From: Acidimicrobiales bacterium
GTDB lineage: Bacteria; Actinomycetota; Acidimicrobiia; Acidimicrobiales; Palsa-688
DNA: 19,495 nucleotides
Assembly: GCA_030039575.1 (NCBI GenBank)
Contig: JASHVH010000229.1
Coordinates: forward strand, 1-19,495
Direction: 5' to 3'
Of this stretch, positions 1-7,050 are shown piece after piece. The position numbers and the translations under genes were made by a program. Numbering within the stretch: the stretch's first letter is position 1; each line of letters starts with the position of its first letter. Under the pieces are notes generated by a model. That model was given only the letters and a program-made list of their open reading frames with translations, did not search any database and was not told where the DNA came from.

Positions 1-768
1 GTCACCGGCCTGGCGGGTGGTCGCCACTTCGCTGCTGAGAGTGAGAGCGGAGGACGCCGGCGATCGGGCGGCCATAGCCAGGAGCACGGCCCGAGCCGCA
101 TCAGTGACGAACATCCAGGCCCGCTTCTCGTCAGCGAGCTCGACAGTGCACGGCCGGGAAAGCGCCGCCGCCTCGATCATCTGCGTGGTGAACTGACCAC
201 CCCCCCGCCGGCGGCCTGGTCCATAAACCAGGGGGAAACGCAGACCGAGCGTACCTAGCCCATAGCGGAGCGTGTACCTGCTCGACAGTTGCTCGAGGAA
301 CGATTTACCCGCGCCGTACAGAGTCAACGGCATGTGGGCCGCGTCGTTGGGGATGGGCAGCATCGGATAGTCCTGCGACCGGCCGAAAACGCCAACTGAA
401 CTGGCCCACACCAGGCGCCGGATATGAGCAAAGCGGCATGCGTCCAGTATGGCGAGATGGGGCCTGATCATTTCTTCCACCACCGCGCTCGGCCGGTCTT
501 CGGTCGCCGTCCCAAGCGGGGATGCCAGGTGGACAACTGTCTCAACATCGTTTTCCCGTAATATCGACGTCAAAGTCCGGGCCCCCGGGATACTGTGAAC
601 GACCGCTCCAATGCGTGCCCGCTCCTGCGGGGTGAGCACCTGGTCAGCGGCGTTACCGTCTTGCTGGCGGTCGACAACGATGACCCGGTCCCCTGCCTTT
701 AGTAGCTCCTTTACTACGTAAGCCCCGATGAACCCGTAGCCACCGGTGACCAGCACTGTGGTCCCCAC
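1..768 (-). CDS. NAD-dependent epimerase/dehydratase-type extended SDR (C-terminus cut by window edge)
   Basis: Reading inward from position 768 gives 256 open codons that run off the left edge, so the C-terminus is missing. Residues 8-15 are TGGYGFIG, the TGxxGxxG nucleotide-binding motif of extended short-chain dehydrogenases. D33 at the end of the second beta strand fits NAD binding. Residues 151-155 are YGAGK, the catalytic YxxxK, preceded by WASS (121-124) supplying the Ser. RFPLVYGPG (178-186) is the usual extended-SDR substrate-side motif. These features place it among sugar epimerases, dehydratases and sugar 1-dehydrogenases; the substrate is not readable. The GTG start at 768 lacks a clear ribosome binding site and lies 26 nt after the preceding hydrolase gene, with a mini-ORF in between. 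As last visible gene of the sugar-acid operon it may oxidise or epimerise the incoming sugar. It is longer than uronate dehydrogenases, so I do not call it Udh. Confidence 0.85.
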   Translation of the reverse strand, partial: MGTTVLVTGGYGFIGAYVVKELLKAGDRVIVVDRQQDGNAADQVLTPQERARIGAVVHSIPGARTLTSILRENDVETVVHLASPLGTATEDRPSAVVEEMIRPHLAILDACRFAHIRRLVWASSVGVFGRSQDYPMLPIPNDAAHMPLTLYGAGKSFLEQLSSRYTLRYGLGTLGLRFPLVYGPGRRRGGGQFTTQMIEAAALSRPCTVELADEKRAWMFVTDAARAVLLAMAARSPASSALTLSSEVATTRQAGD

Positions 769-770
769 CG

Positions 771-797
771 TCAGGGCGGCGGGAAGATGGCGCTCAT
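771..797 (-). other. Junction mini-ORF, 8 codons (MSAIFPPP)
   Basis: The ATG overlaps the stop of the upstream hydrolase gene (ATGA), and its own TGA ends two bases before the GTG of the SDR gene. It may only serve to carry terminating ribosomes to the next start. There is no evidence for a functional peptide, and chance is possible. Confidence 0.25.
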
Positions 798-1597
798 CTC
801 GTTTCTGACAGCTGGGGTTGGCGCCAGCTGATCTCGTCCAGGGCGGACACGAACTGGGACGAGGTGATGGTGGTGCAAATGTGCGCCTCCATCCACCAAA
901 TGATCCTCTCCGTGAACGAATACCCGCGTGCCACATCTTCGGGGATCTCGAATGCACGAGTCGCGTCCCGGAGCAGGATGAGCTCGTAGTTCAACTCGAA
1001 GGCGTCAACCATGGTCATCTTCAAGCATGTCGACGCGTCGAACCCGACGCAGAACAGCGTGGACACACCGAGGTTCCTCAGCAGCGTATCGAGGCGGGTG
1101 TCCTTGAACCCGCTGTACTGGTGCTTACGGATAAAGTAATCGCCCTCTTTCGGCCCGAGCGCCACGCTGGTCTCGAGGAAAAGGTCGTCGCTGCCCGTCA
1201 AGTACTCGCGGCCATCGACTCCGCGCTCCCGGAACAACTCCTCGAGGTCGCAACTGAGCGTCCGGTTGAGGGTACGACCGAGTTGCGAGCGGTTCAGTTC
1301 GATACGTGGCCCACTGTTGTGGGCATAAACGACGGGGATCCCGGCGCGCCGCGCCGCCGCCAGGGCAGGCACAATAGCCTCGCCGGCAACACGTTCCCAG
1401 GACAAGCGGTCCTCGTCTTCGGCGCTGGGATGAAGCCGTGCGGCCCCCTCCTCAGCCGTGAAGCCCAGCCCGTACACGTCGACGACCAAGAGCGCGGCTC
1501 GGTCCAGGTCGACCTCGACATCCACCGGCTGCAAACCTCCAAATTTGCCTGGCGGCGAGAGCTTGTAGAAACGGCCCTCGAAATTGAGCTTCGCCAT
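794..1597 (-). CDS. Isochorismatase-fold cysteine hydrolase (amidase type)
   Basis: This is a 267-residue protein of the isochorismatase/N-carbamoylsarcosine amidase/RutB superfamily. The three expected catalytic residues are visible: D40 in LLVVDVYG, K158 in FIRKHQYSGF, and nucleophile C191 in GFDASTCLKM. The KHQYSGF stretch followed by D..LL...G...L...G resembles ureidoacrylate and other amide hydrolases more than true isochorismatases. Family members hydrolyse C-N bonds of small amides in the cytoplasm; the substrate here is unknown. Two adjacent ATGs occur. AGGAGG lies 2 nt before the first (1600) and 5 nt before the second (1597), so I chose 1597. The gene follows the aldolase gene by about 23 nt and overlaps a downstream mini-ORF at its stop. 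An amidase inside a sugar-acid operon suggests an amide-bearing intermediate or a side product, which is speculative. Confidence 0.88.
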   Translation of the reverse strand: MAKLNFEGRFYKLSPPGKFGGLQPVDVEVDLDRAALLVVDVYGLGFTAEEGAARLHPSAEDEDRLSWERVAGEAIVPALAAARRAGIPVVYAHNSGPRIELNRSQLGRTLNRTLSCDLEELFRERGVDGREYLTGSDDLFLETSVALGPKEGDYFIRKHQYSGFKDTRLDTLLRNLGVSTLFCVGFDASTCLKMTMVDAFELNYELILLRDATRAFEIPEDVARGYSFTERIIWWMEAHICTTITSSQFVSALDEISWRQPQLSETR

Positions 1598-1620
1598 CAT
1601 TGCCTCCTAATGTCACTCAT
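1597..1620 (-). other. Junction mini-ORF, 7 codons (MSDIRRQ)
   Basis: The ATG directly follows the TAA of the aldolase gene, and the TGA overlaps the double ATG of the cysteine hydrolase. The hydrolase's AGGAGG ribosome binding site lies inside this mini-ORF as the two Arg codons. It is probably a coupling device or coincidence, not a peptide gene. Confidence 0.25.
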
Positions 1621-2409
1621 TTACCCGTCCCCGACCCGCCGGATGGCGTCCACAAAAGCCTGCCGTTTCAGGGCCACGTCCAGGCCTACGAAAATCAGCT
1701 GCACCCCTAATTCGATGTAGCGGGTGGCCTCATCTTTGTTGCGGACGATCATCGCCGTGGTCTTGCCCGCCTTTGCCGCCCGCTTGAAGACGTCTTCAAC
1801 CTTTTCGCGAAGGCCCTCTTGGGCGCTTGCCCCGTACAAGCCAACCGCAACAGACCAGTCGAGCGGCCCCACCGTGAGCATGTCCACCCCCTCGACATCC
1901 AGGATCTCATCGAGATTGGCCAGGCCTTCGTCGCTTTCGATCTGCACCATGAGGTACGTGACGGCGTTGACCGCCCGGAGCGTGGCTTCGACGTCGCTGC
2001 CGAGCGTGTACCCGGTCCGCGCTGTGCTCGAGGAGACGCCCCTTTCACCCGCCGGCGGGTACTTCCCCAGCCGGACCAAGTCACGCGCCTCGGCCGCCGT
2101 GCACACGTTGGGCGCCACAACGATTTCGCAACCTGCGTCAAGCACCGATTGGACCTGGTGGCGAGAGATCTCAGGCACCCGGACAACCGCGATCATCCCT
2201 AGACTGGTGATCAAACGGCACAGCTTCCCGGCCTCCAACAGCGAGATGGACCCGTGCTCGAGGTCGAGCCAGATGGCGTGGTACCCGGCGCCGGCGAGTA
2301 GTTCGATCTCGATCGGCGTCGGGTCCCGGCATATGATCCCGTACAGCTGGTTGCGCCTGGCGCTCAGTTCGGCCATTTCCGACCTGACCGATGCTGGGTT
2401 AGCCGTCAT
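1621..2409 (-). CDS. HpcH/HpaI-family class II aldolase (2-keto-3-deoxy acid aldolase type)
   Basis: This 262-residue protein has the usual length for HpcH/HpaI aldolases such as GarL, RhmA and HpaI. WLDLEHG (47-53) contains the family Glu-His pair, with H52 the probable catalytic base. R77 in VVRVP contacts the keto-acid carboxylate in the family. GERGVSS lies at 121-127. E158 in MVQIESDEG and D184 in VGPLDWS fit the divalent-metal ligands. Known members reversibly cleave 2-keto-3-deoxy or 4-hydroxy-2-oxo acids to pyruvate plus an aldehyde. The ATG overlaps the stop of the upstream D-2-hydroxyacid dehydrogenase by ATGA, so the two are translationally coupled. Next to a beta-hydroxyacid dehydrogenase of the GarR type, a GarL-like role yielding pyruvate and tartronate semialdehyde is attractive, but the aldehyde product is not proven. 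Confidence 0.92.
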   Translation of the reverse strand: MTANPASVRSEMAELSARRNQLYGIICRDPTPIEIELLAGAGYHAIWLDLEHGSISLLEAGKLCRLITSLGMIAVVRVPEISRHQVQSVLDAGCEIVVAPNVCTAAEARDLVRLGKYPPAGERGVSSSTARTGYTLGSDVEATLRAVNAVTYLMVQIESDEGLANLDEILDVEGVDMLTVGPLDWSVAVGLYGASAQEGLREKVEDVFKRAAKAGKTTAMIVRNKDEATRYIELGVQLIFVGLDVALKRQAFVDAIRRVGDG

Positions 2410-3383
2410 TCGAACACCTCCGGGTTCACGCAGAACGTGGGCCGCCCTCCGTTCAGCACCATGACCATGTCGTTCGCCATCGACCGGTAAATCCGCTCCA
2501 GGGCCAATTCGGTGTTTGCCACCACGTGGGGGGTAAAAATACAGCGTGGATGGCTAAATATCGGATGGCTGGCATCGGGCGGCTCAGTTGGGAAGACATC
2601 GAGGCCCACTGCACCCAACTTCCCGCTGTCCAGCGCTTCCAACAGCACATCCAGGCTTTCGACCACGGGCCCTCGCGCCATATTGAGAAGGACGGCGCCT
2701 TTTTTCATTTGCGCTATCCTGTCACGGTTGATCATTGCCCTCGTCGAGTCGTCCAGCGGCACGTGCAGCGAGACATAGTCGGAGCGGCTCAGCAATTCGT
2801 CCAGACCGACCATCTCGGTCACACTGTCCCCGACGTGGGAAGGGTCTACGAACGGATCGTAGGCGAGGACAGTCATATCGAACGGTTTAAGGAGCTTGGC
2901 CACATGAGCTCCGATCCGACCGAAGCCCACGATACCCATCGTGTGCTCGGCCAGGTCTCCGGGGACGAGGGCGTACTTCGTCTCCCACTGTCCGGTCCGG
3001 ACGATCTGGTCACCAGTCAGCAACTGTTTCACCAGCGCCAGCAACAGTGCCAATGTCCCTTCGGCTACGGCGAAAGCGTGTACGGGGGCGATGACTACGG
3101 CTATCCCGCGTGTCGTCGCCGCGGTGACGTCAACACTGTCGTAACCGGCCCCGGTTCGCCCTATCACCCGCAAGTCATTGGCGGCGGCGATCAACCGGCT
3201 CGTCGCCTTGCCCTCCCCCCGGCAGACGAGGCCGACCGTGCCTTCCATCAGCCCGAGTAACGTCTCCTCGTCCGGAGATGAAGAAATCTCGACCGGCGCC
3301 CACTTCTCGAGGATGTCAATCGCTACCGAACCGATCGGTGTCGTCGCCAGAATGCGGTTGTGCACGGTCACCCCCTGGATCAC
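2406..3383 (-). CDS. D-2-hydroxyacid dehydrogenase (glyoxylate/hydroxypyruvate reductase or SerA-like)
   Basis: Starting at GTG 3383 gives 325 residues, normal for the family. The NAD domain has VGFGRIG (GxGxxG at 153-158) followed by AYDPF, whose Asp (D176) favours NAD over NADP. The catalytic set is complete: R237 in NMARGPV, E267 in FPTEPP and H286 in FTPHVV. The usual N-terminal strand RILATTPIG is present. Upstream codons are open to 3740, but that stretch overlaps the preceding gene and is Arg-rich out-of-frame sequence, so it is not used. Candidate starts are GTG at 3383, 3371 and 3365. The first overlaps the stop of a mini-ORF that has a strong ribosome binding site; the third has a GGGGGTGA-like site. 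The gene is coupled by ATGA to the aldolase. Likely role: reduction of a 2-keto acid or semialdehyde tautomer from the aldolase reaction. Confidence 0.9.
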   Translation of the reverse strand: MIQGVTVHNRILATTPIGSVAIDILEKWAPVEISSSPDEETLLGLMEGTVGLVCRGEGKATSRLIAAANDLRVIGRTGAGYDSVDVTAATTRGIAVVIAPVHAFAVAEGTLALLLALVKQLLTGDQIVRTGQWETKYALVPGDLAEHTMGIVGFGRIGAHVAKLLKPFDMTVLAYDPFVDPSHVGDSVTEMVGLDELLSRSDYVSLHVPLDDSTRAMINRDRIAQMKKGAVLLNMARGPVVESLDVLLEALDSGKLGAVGLDVFPTEPPDASHPIFSHPRCIFTPHVVANTELALERIYRSMANDMVMVLNGGRPTFCVNPEVFE

Positions 3384-3427
3384 CTCGTTACCATAACAGT
3401 CGTCACGCGTTCCGGTACATTTGGCAT
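3380..3427 (-). other. Junction mini-ORF, 15 codons (MPNVPERVTTVMVTR), with strong RBS
   Basis: An AAGGAGGA site three bases before this ATG is among the best ribosome binding sites in the window. Yet the ORF has only 15 codons, and its TGA overlaps the GTG at 3383 of the D-2-hydroxyacid dehydrogenase. It may be a leader whose translation delivers ribosomes to the dehydrogenase start. The alternative is a sequencing frameshift joining it to the dehydrogenase, but the dehydrogenase already has a full-length N-terminus. Confidence 0.4.
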
Positions 3428-3531
3428 TGTTCCTCCTTCGTGGGCCCCGGTAATTACCGAGTACGGGCGGGCGCAAGCACCTTTGTCTCCGATGTTGCCG
3501 AACAGGCTGGGCACGAGGATGGCCGGCTGCA

Positions 3532-4440
3532 TCAGCCGCCTGCCCACTCGATGCTCGACAGGTGGGCGAGAGAGAGTATGAGCGCCTGTACCCCCTTCGC
3601 CGGCCCACCCTGAGCTCGCAGCGCGATATACAACTGGTGAGCAAGCGCCAGGCCGGGCAGCGCAAGGTCGAGCCGTCTAGCTTCCGCCAGGGCGATCTCC
3701 AGGTCCTTGATAAAGTGCTCGATCGAGAAACTCGGCGCAAAGTCGCTCGCCAGCATCCGGGGCCCCAAATTACTCAGCGCCCAGGAACCGGCGGCGCCAC
3801 TGCCCACCGATTCGAGCACTGTCTCGAGGCTGAGCCCGGCCCGGAACCCGTACACAAGAGCCTCGCAGACACCTACGATCCCGCTTGCGAACAGGATTTG
3901 GTTGACCATTTTCGTGTGCTGCCCGGCCCCTGGGCCGCCCTGATGGACGATGGTCTTGCCCATCAGTTCGAGGAGGGGCCGGGCCCGCTCAACGGCCACC
4001 GCGTCTCCTCCGATCATGATCGACAGAGTGGCGGCGCGAGCTCCAACGTCTCCGCCTGAAACGGGGGCGTCCACGCTGTCGACGCCCCGGTCCCGAGCAG
4101 CCTCGAAGATCTCGACTGCCAGCGACGGTTCGCTCGTCGTCATGTCTATGAGGACCGAACCGCGCCGGGCGGCCTTCAGCGCCCCGTCTTCCCCCAACAT
4201 CACGTGACGGACGTCGGCGGGTGTGCCGACCATGGTGAAGGTCAGGTCAGACGCCAGCGCCACCTCCATCGGGGAGCCCGCCCAACCTGCACCCCGGTCG
4301 AGAAGCGGTCTAGCCCGGTCTCTGGTACGGCTGTACACCGTGGCACGGTACCCGGCATCAAGAAGGTGCCCACACATCGATGAACCCATGACGCCTGTCC
4401 CGATCCAGCCCACACGCGTGCCTGGCTGACTGTTGCTCAC
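3532..4440 (-). CDS. Beta-hydroxyacid dehydrogenase (3-hydroxyisobutyrate dehydrogenase / tartronate semialdehyde reductase family)
   Basis: This 302-residue protein has the standard length and all hallmarks of the family. GTGVMG (14-19) is the dinucleotide-binding loop, followed by the substrate loop DAPVSGG (124-130). K177 in GQHTKMVNQ is the catalytic lysine with N180 nearby, and K245 lies in the C-terminal FIKDL motif. S37-R38 after the second strand (VYSRT) suggests NADP use. Members reduce tartronate semialdehyde, methylmalonate semialdehyde, succinate semialdehyde or similar. The neighbouring HpcH aldolase makes a tartronate semialdehyde reductase (GarR-like, giving D-glycerate) plausible but unproven. 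The GTG start has no clear ribosome binding site; it overlaps the stop of an 18-codon mini-ORF that itself overlaps the permease stop. About 150 nt separate its stop from the next gene, the widest gap among the downstream enzymes. Confidence 0.9.
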   Translation of the reverse strand: MSNSQPGTRVGWIGTGVMGSSMCGHLLDAGYRATVYSRTRDRARPLLDRGAGWAGSPMEVALASDLTFTMVGTPADVRHVMLGEDGALKAARRGSVLIDMTTSEPSLAVEIFEAARDRGVDSVDAPVSGGDVGARAATLSIMIGGDAVAVERARPLLELMGKTIVHQGGPGAGQHTKMVNQILFASGIVGVCEALVYGFRAGLSLETVLESVGSGAAGSWALSNLGPRMLASDFAPSFSIEHFIKDLEIALAEARRLDLALPGLALAHQLYIALRAQGGPAKGVQALILSLAHLSSIEWAGG

Positions 4441-4493
4441 TGAACCGGCCCAACGCGGGCCGCGCCCGTACCATCGTTGGCGGTGGCGTTCAT
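4437..4493 (-). other. Junction mini-ORF, 18 codons (MNATANDGTGAARVGPVQ)
   Basis: Its ATG overlaps the permease stop (ATGA) and its TGA overlaps the GTG start of the beta-hydroxyacid dehydrogenase (GTGA), so it bridges the gap exactly. The dehydrogenase start lacks an obvious ribosome binding site, which fits reinitiation after translating this ORF. It has no recognisable domain. Confidence 0.35.
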
Positions 4494-5527
4494 TCTGCTT
4501 TCAAGCGCAGACGGAGCTGGTCGATCCCGACCGCAATGATTAGAAGGGCCCCGGTCACGAACTCCTGCCAGAAGGAATTGATACTGAGAAGGACGATCCC
4601 GTCGTTGACGACCCCGATGACCAACACGGCCAAAAGCGTGCCGAGCATAGTCCCACGGCCACCGGCAAGGCTGGCCCCGCCCAGTACGACAGCGGTGATC
4701 ACGGAGAACTCGAGGCCGGTCGCGGCTGTAGCCGAGCCCTCGCCCGTCTGGGACGCGAGTAGTAGTCCGGTCAGCCCGCAGGCGAGACCGGAGAGGCAGA
4801 AGGTAAAGAAGATAACCCGCAGCGAGCGGATACCGGCGAGACGGGCCGCGGCGCGGTTGGCGCCTATCGCGTACAGCCAGCGACCGTACGTTGTCCGGCG
4901 CAGCGTGAACATCGTGAGGGCGACGACCGCAAGGAAAACCCACACCATCCACGGGATCTGAAGGAACGGCCGGCTGATCCCCAGCGTAGTGAAGCCGTTG
5001 AAGCCGACGGCCACGCCACCGGTCAAAATGTACGCCAACGCGTAGGTCATCTCCATCGTCCCGATCGTGGTTATCAACGGGTTGATCCCGATCACTGTCA
5101 CCAGGAACCCATTGAGGATGCCCACACCTAGACCGGTGCCGAGGGCGACGACGAGCGAGATGGCCAGCGGGTTGTGGTGAGTGTACGACTCCGCGAAAAC
5201 ACATGTCACCAGGGCGACATTTCCGCCTACCGACAGGTCGAACTGGCCCGAGATCAACAACATCGTCCCCGGGCACGCGACGAGACCGACGACCGAGGAG
5301 GCGATAAGTATGTTGGTGAAGTTAGAAGTATTGAAGAAATAAGGAGACTTGATGGTAAAGAAAATGACCAGAGCCGCCAGGACGACCAGCAAGGCGGCCG
5401 ATTCTGGTACGCGAGCCGCGACACTTCTTGCTCGCCCGCCCGGCAAGACGGTGGGGCCCGTCGAGGCTACGCCGGACGGCCCGGTTTGGCTTACGTCGAC
5501 TCCGGGCTCTACGTTCCTGATGTTCAC
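4490..5527 (-). CDS. Ribose-type sugar ABC transporter permease (RbsC family)
   Basis: This 345-residue protein is strongly hydrophobic, with about eight to ten predicted membrane segments after a polar N-terminus of roughly 40 residues. Family landmarks are FDLSVGG near residue 96, the cytoplasmic coupling loop YAIGANRAAARLAGI, and AVVLGGASLAGGRGT near residue 285. It ends with a hydrophobic helix and a short basic tail. It should form the inner-membrane channel of a carbohydrate importer together with the double ATPase immediately upstream, whose stop overlaps this ATG by four bases (ATGA). Only one permease gene is present, so a homodimer is expected as in RbsC. The sugar specificity comes from the binding protein and cannot be read here. 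Confidence 0.94.
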   Translation of the reverse strand: MNIRNVEPGVDVSQTGPSGVASTGPTVLPGGRARSVAARVPESAALLVVLAALVIFFTIKSPYFFNTSNFTNILIASSVVGLVACPGTMLLISGQFDLSVGGNVALVTCVFAESYTHHNPLAISLVVALGTGLGVGILNGFLVTVIGINPLITTIGTMEMTYALAYILTGGVAVGFNGFTTLGISRPFLQIPWMVWVFLAVVALTMFTLRRTTYGRWLYAIGANRAAARLAGIRSLRVIFFTFCLSGLACGLTGLLLASQTGEGSATAATGLEFSVITAVVLGGASLAGGRGTMLGTLLAVLVIGVVNDGIVLLSINSFWQEFVTGALLIIAVGIDQLRLRLKAE

Positions 5528-7014
5528 TCAACCGCCTCCGTGAGAAGCCGACTTGTGGTTATGGCGTCACCTTCGAGCTCGACGACTATGCGACCGCGCG
5601 CCATAACGATGGCACGGTCGGCCACCTGGACCACCTCCTCCTGGTCCGAGGTCGAGATGAGGACGCCCACACCGGCTGCAGCCAGAGCTCGCATCGAGTT
5701 ATAAATGTCCGCCCGTGCTCCCACATCGACCCCGCGGGTCGGCTCGATCATTACCAGGACCGGTGACCCGCGCTCCAGCCAGCGAGCCAGGACGACCTTT
5801 TGCTGGTTCCCGCCGGAGAGCGTTGCGATGGCCTGCAGAGGGTCATTGCGGGACCTTATCGACAGCTCCTGGCGCCAACGCCGGTAAGCGCTGGCCTCGG
5901 CGCGACGCGAGATGAACAACCTGAACCTTGCCATGCGCGGCCACGATGAGGCGGCTATGTTCTCGGCCACCGGGCGCACGGGGAAGATAGCCTCCCGCTT
6001 GCGGTCCGCCGGTACAAAGCCCACGCCGCGCCGGATGGAGCCGAACGGGCTCCGGGGTACGCCCCCGGCGCCGTTGATGGAGATGCTCCCTGACGTCAGC
6101 TTGCGCAACCCGAAGAGCGCCTCCGCCACCACCGTACCGCCGGACCCGAGCTTGCCGTAAAGGACGACGATCTCGCCCGGGTTCACGCTGAAACTGACGT
6201 CCTCGAACCCCGAGGAGGACGCGCTGTGCACCTCGAGCGCCGGCCGGGGACCGGGTTGCCACGTCGGCGCCGGAGGCCGGGAGACGTCAGAAGCCTCATG
6301 GCCCAACATGGCGGCCACGAGCGCTCGGCGGTCGAAGTCCTCGGTGGGCCCCTCGGCGGCCACCGACCCGTCGCGCAAGACCAGTACTCTGTCCGATATT
6401 GCTTTAACCTCGTCGAGGCGGTGGGTTATATAGATGATCGCCGCTCCACGATCTCGCAGGCGCCGCAGCAGGCCGAACAATTGCTCGACCTCATGCTGAG
6501 AAAGTGCGGCGCTCGGTTCGTCCAGGATCAAGACGCGGGTTTGGCCTGAGAGCGCCTTGGCGATCTCTATCACCTGCCGTTCCCCCACTCCAAGTGACCC
6601 CACAGAAGCGGAAAGGTCGAGTTCGATCCCCATTTCCTCGAGCACCGCGGCCGCGCGTTCGCGGACCGCCTTCCATTTCACCACTCCAAATCGCGCCGGC
6701 AACTGGCCCAGCGAAACGTTCTCCGCCACCGACAGCGTGGGCGCATCCGGGAACTCTTGGTGGATCATCCGCACCCCGCCTGCCCGGGCCGACGTGACCG
6801 ACAAGCGGGTAAAAGGCTCCCCACCGATAATAATCTCCCCCGCGTCAGGTGAGTAGTCCCCCGCGATTATCCTGACCAGAGTCGACTTCCCGGCCCCATT
6901 CTCCCCTAGCAGAGCGAGGATTGAGCGGGGGTTGGCGTCGAGGCCGACACCGTGCAGCACCTCGACGCCACCGAACGACTTACGAACCCCGCGAGCGCTC
7001 AGTAAAGCCGTCAT
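5524..7014 (-). CDS. Sugar ABC transporter ATP-binding protein with two ABC domains (RbsA/MglA family)
   Basis: This 496-residue protein is a tandem nucleotide-binding subunit typical of ribose-type importers. The first domain is intact: Walker A GENGAGKST (37-45), Q86, signature LGVGERQ (141-147), Walker B VLILDE (161-166) and switch H198. The second domain has a good signature, LSGGNQQ (399-405). Its Walker A is degenerate (GKLGSGGT, 287-294, no Lys or Arg at the K position) and its Walker B reads VLVMIE (419-424), with Ile where Asp is expected. Degenerate second domains are usual in this family; loss in both Walker motifs is more extreme. The ATG at 7014 lies 36 nt after the binding-protein gene, with a G-rich tract about 12 nt upstream and a 4-codon mini-ORF ending on the start codon. 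It drives uptake through the coupled permease. Confidence 0.94.
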   Translation of the reverse strand: MTALLSARGVRKSFGGVEVLHGVGLDANPRSILALLGENGAGKSTLVRIIAGDYSPDAGEIIIGGEPFTRLSVTSARAGGVRMIHQEFPDAPTLSVAENVSLGQLPARFGVVKWKAVRERAAAVLEEMGIELDLSASVGSLGVGERQVIEIAKALSGQTRVLILDEPSAALSQHEVEQLFGLLRRLRDRGAAIIYITHRLDEVKAISDRVLVLRDGSVAAEGPTEDFDRRALVAAMLGHEASDVSRPPAPTWQPGPRPALEVHSASSSGFEDVSFSVNPGEIVVLYGKLGSGGTVVAEALFGLRKLTSGSISINGAGGVPRSPFGSIRRGVGFVPADRKREAIFPVRPVAENIAASSWPRMARFRLFISRRAEASAYRRWRQELSIRSRNDPLQAIATLSGGNQQKVVLARWLERGSPVLVMIEPTRGVDVGARADIYNSMRALAAAGVGVLISTSDQEEVVQVADRAIVMARGRIVVELEGDAITTSRLLTEAVE

Positions 7015-7025
7015 AAGAGGCTCAT
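7011..7025 (-). other. Junction mini-ORF, 4 codons (MSLL)
   Basis: A G-rich tract immediately precedes this ATG, and its TGA overlaps the ATG of the transporter ATPase. The tract is about 12 nt from the ATPase start, rather far for a direct ribosome binding site. The ORF is too short to judge alone and is listed because similar ORFs occupy the other gaps of this operon. Confidence 0.2.
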
Positions 7026-7050
7026 ACCCCCCCTGAAGATTATTGCTGCT

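Noticed and set aside
1..768. Uronate dehydrogenase (Udh) identity for the SDR
   Set aside because: Tempting from pathway context, but the protein is already 256 residues without its C-terminus and has a classical TGGYGFIG epimerase-like start; motifs do not single out Udh.
818..1720. 300-codon plus-strand open frame
   Set aside because: It is antisense to the hydrolase and aldolase genes, which carry full catalytic motifs. The translation has no recognisable motif and reflects GC-rich frame bias.
3384..3740. Extension of the D-2-hydroxyacid dehydrogenase to a 444-residue protein
   Set aside because: The extra N-terminus overlaps the beta-hydroxyacid dehydrogenase gene by more than 200 nt, is Arg-rich and has no counterpart in the family.
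4437..5276. 279-codon minus-strand frame over the permease
   Set aside because: Arg/Pro-rich out-of-frame shadow of the clearly hydrophobic permease; only its last 18 codons fall between genes and are kept as a mini-ORF.
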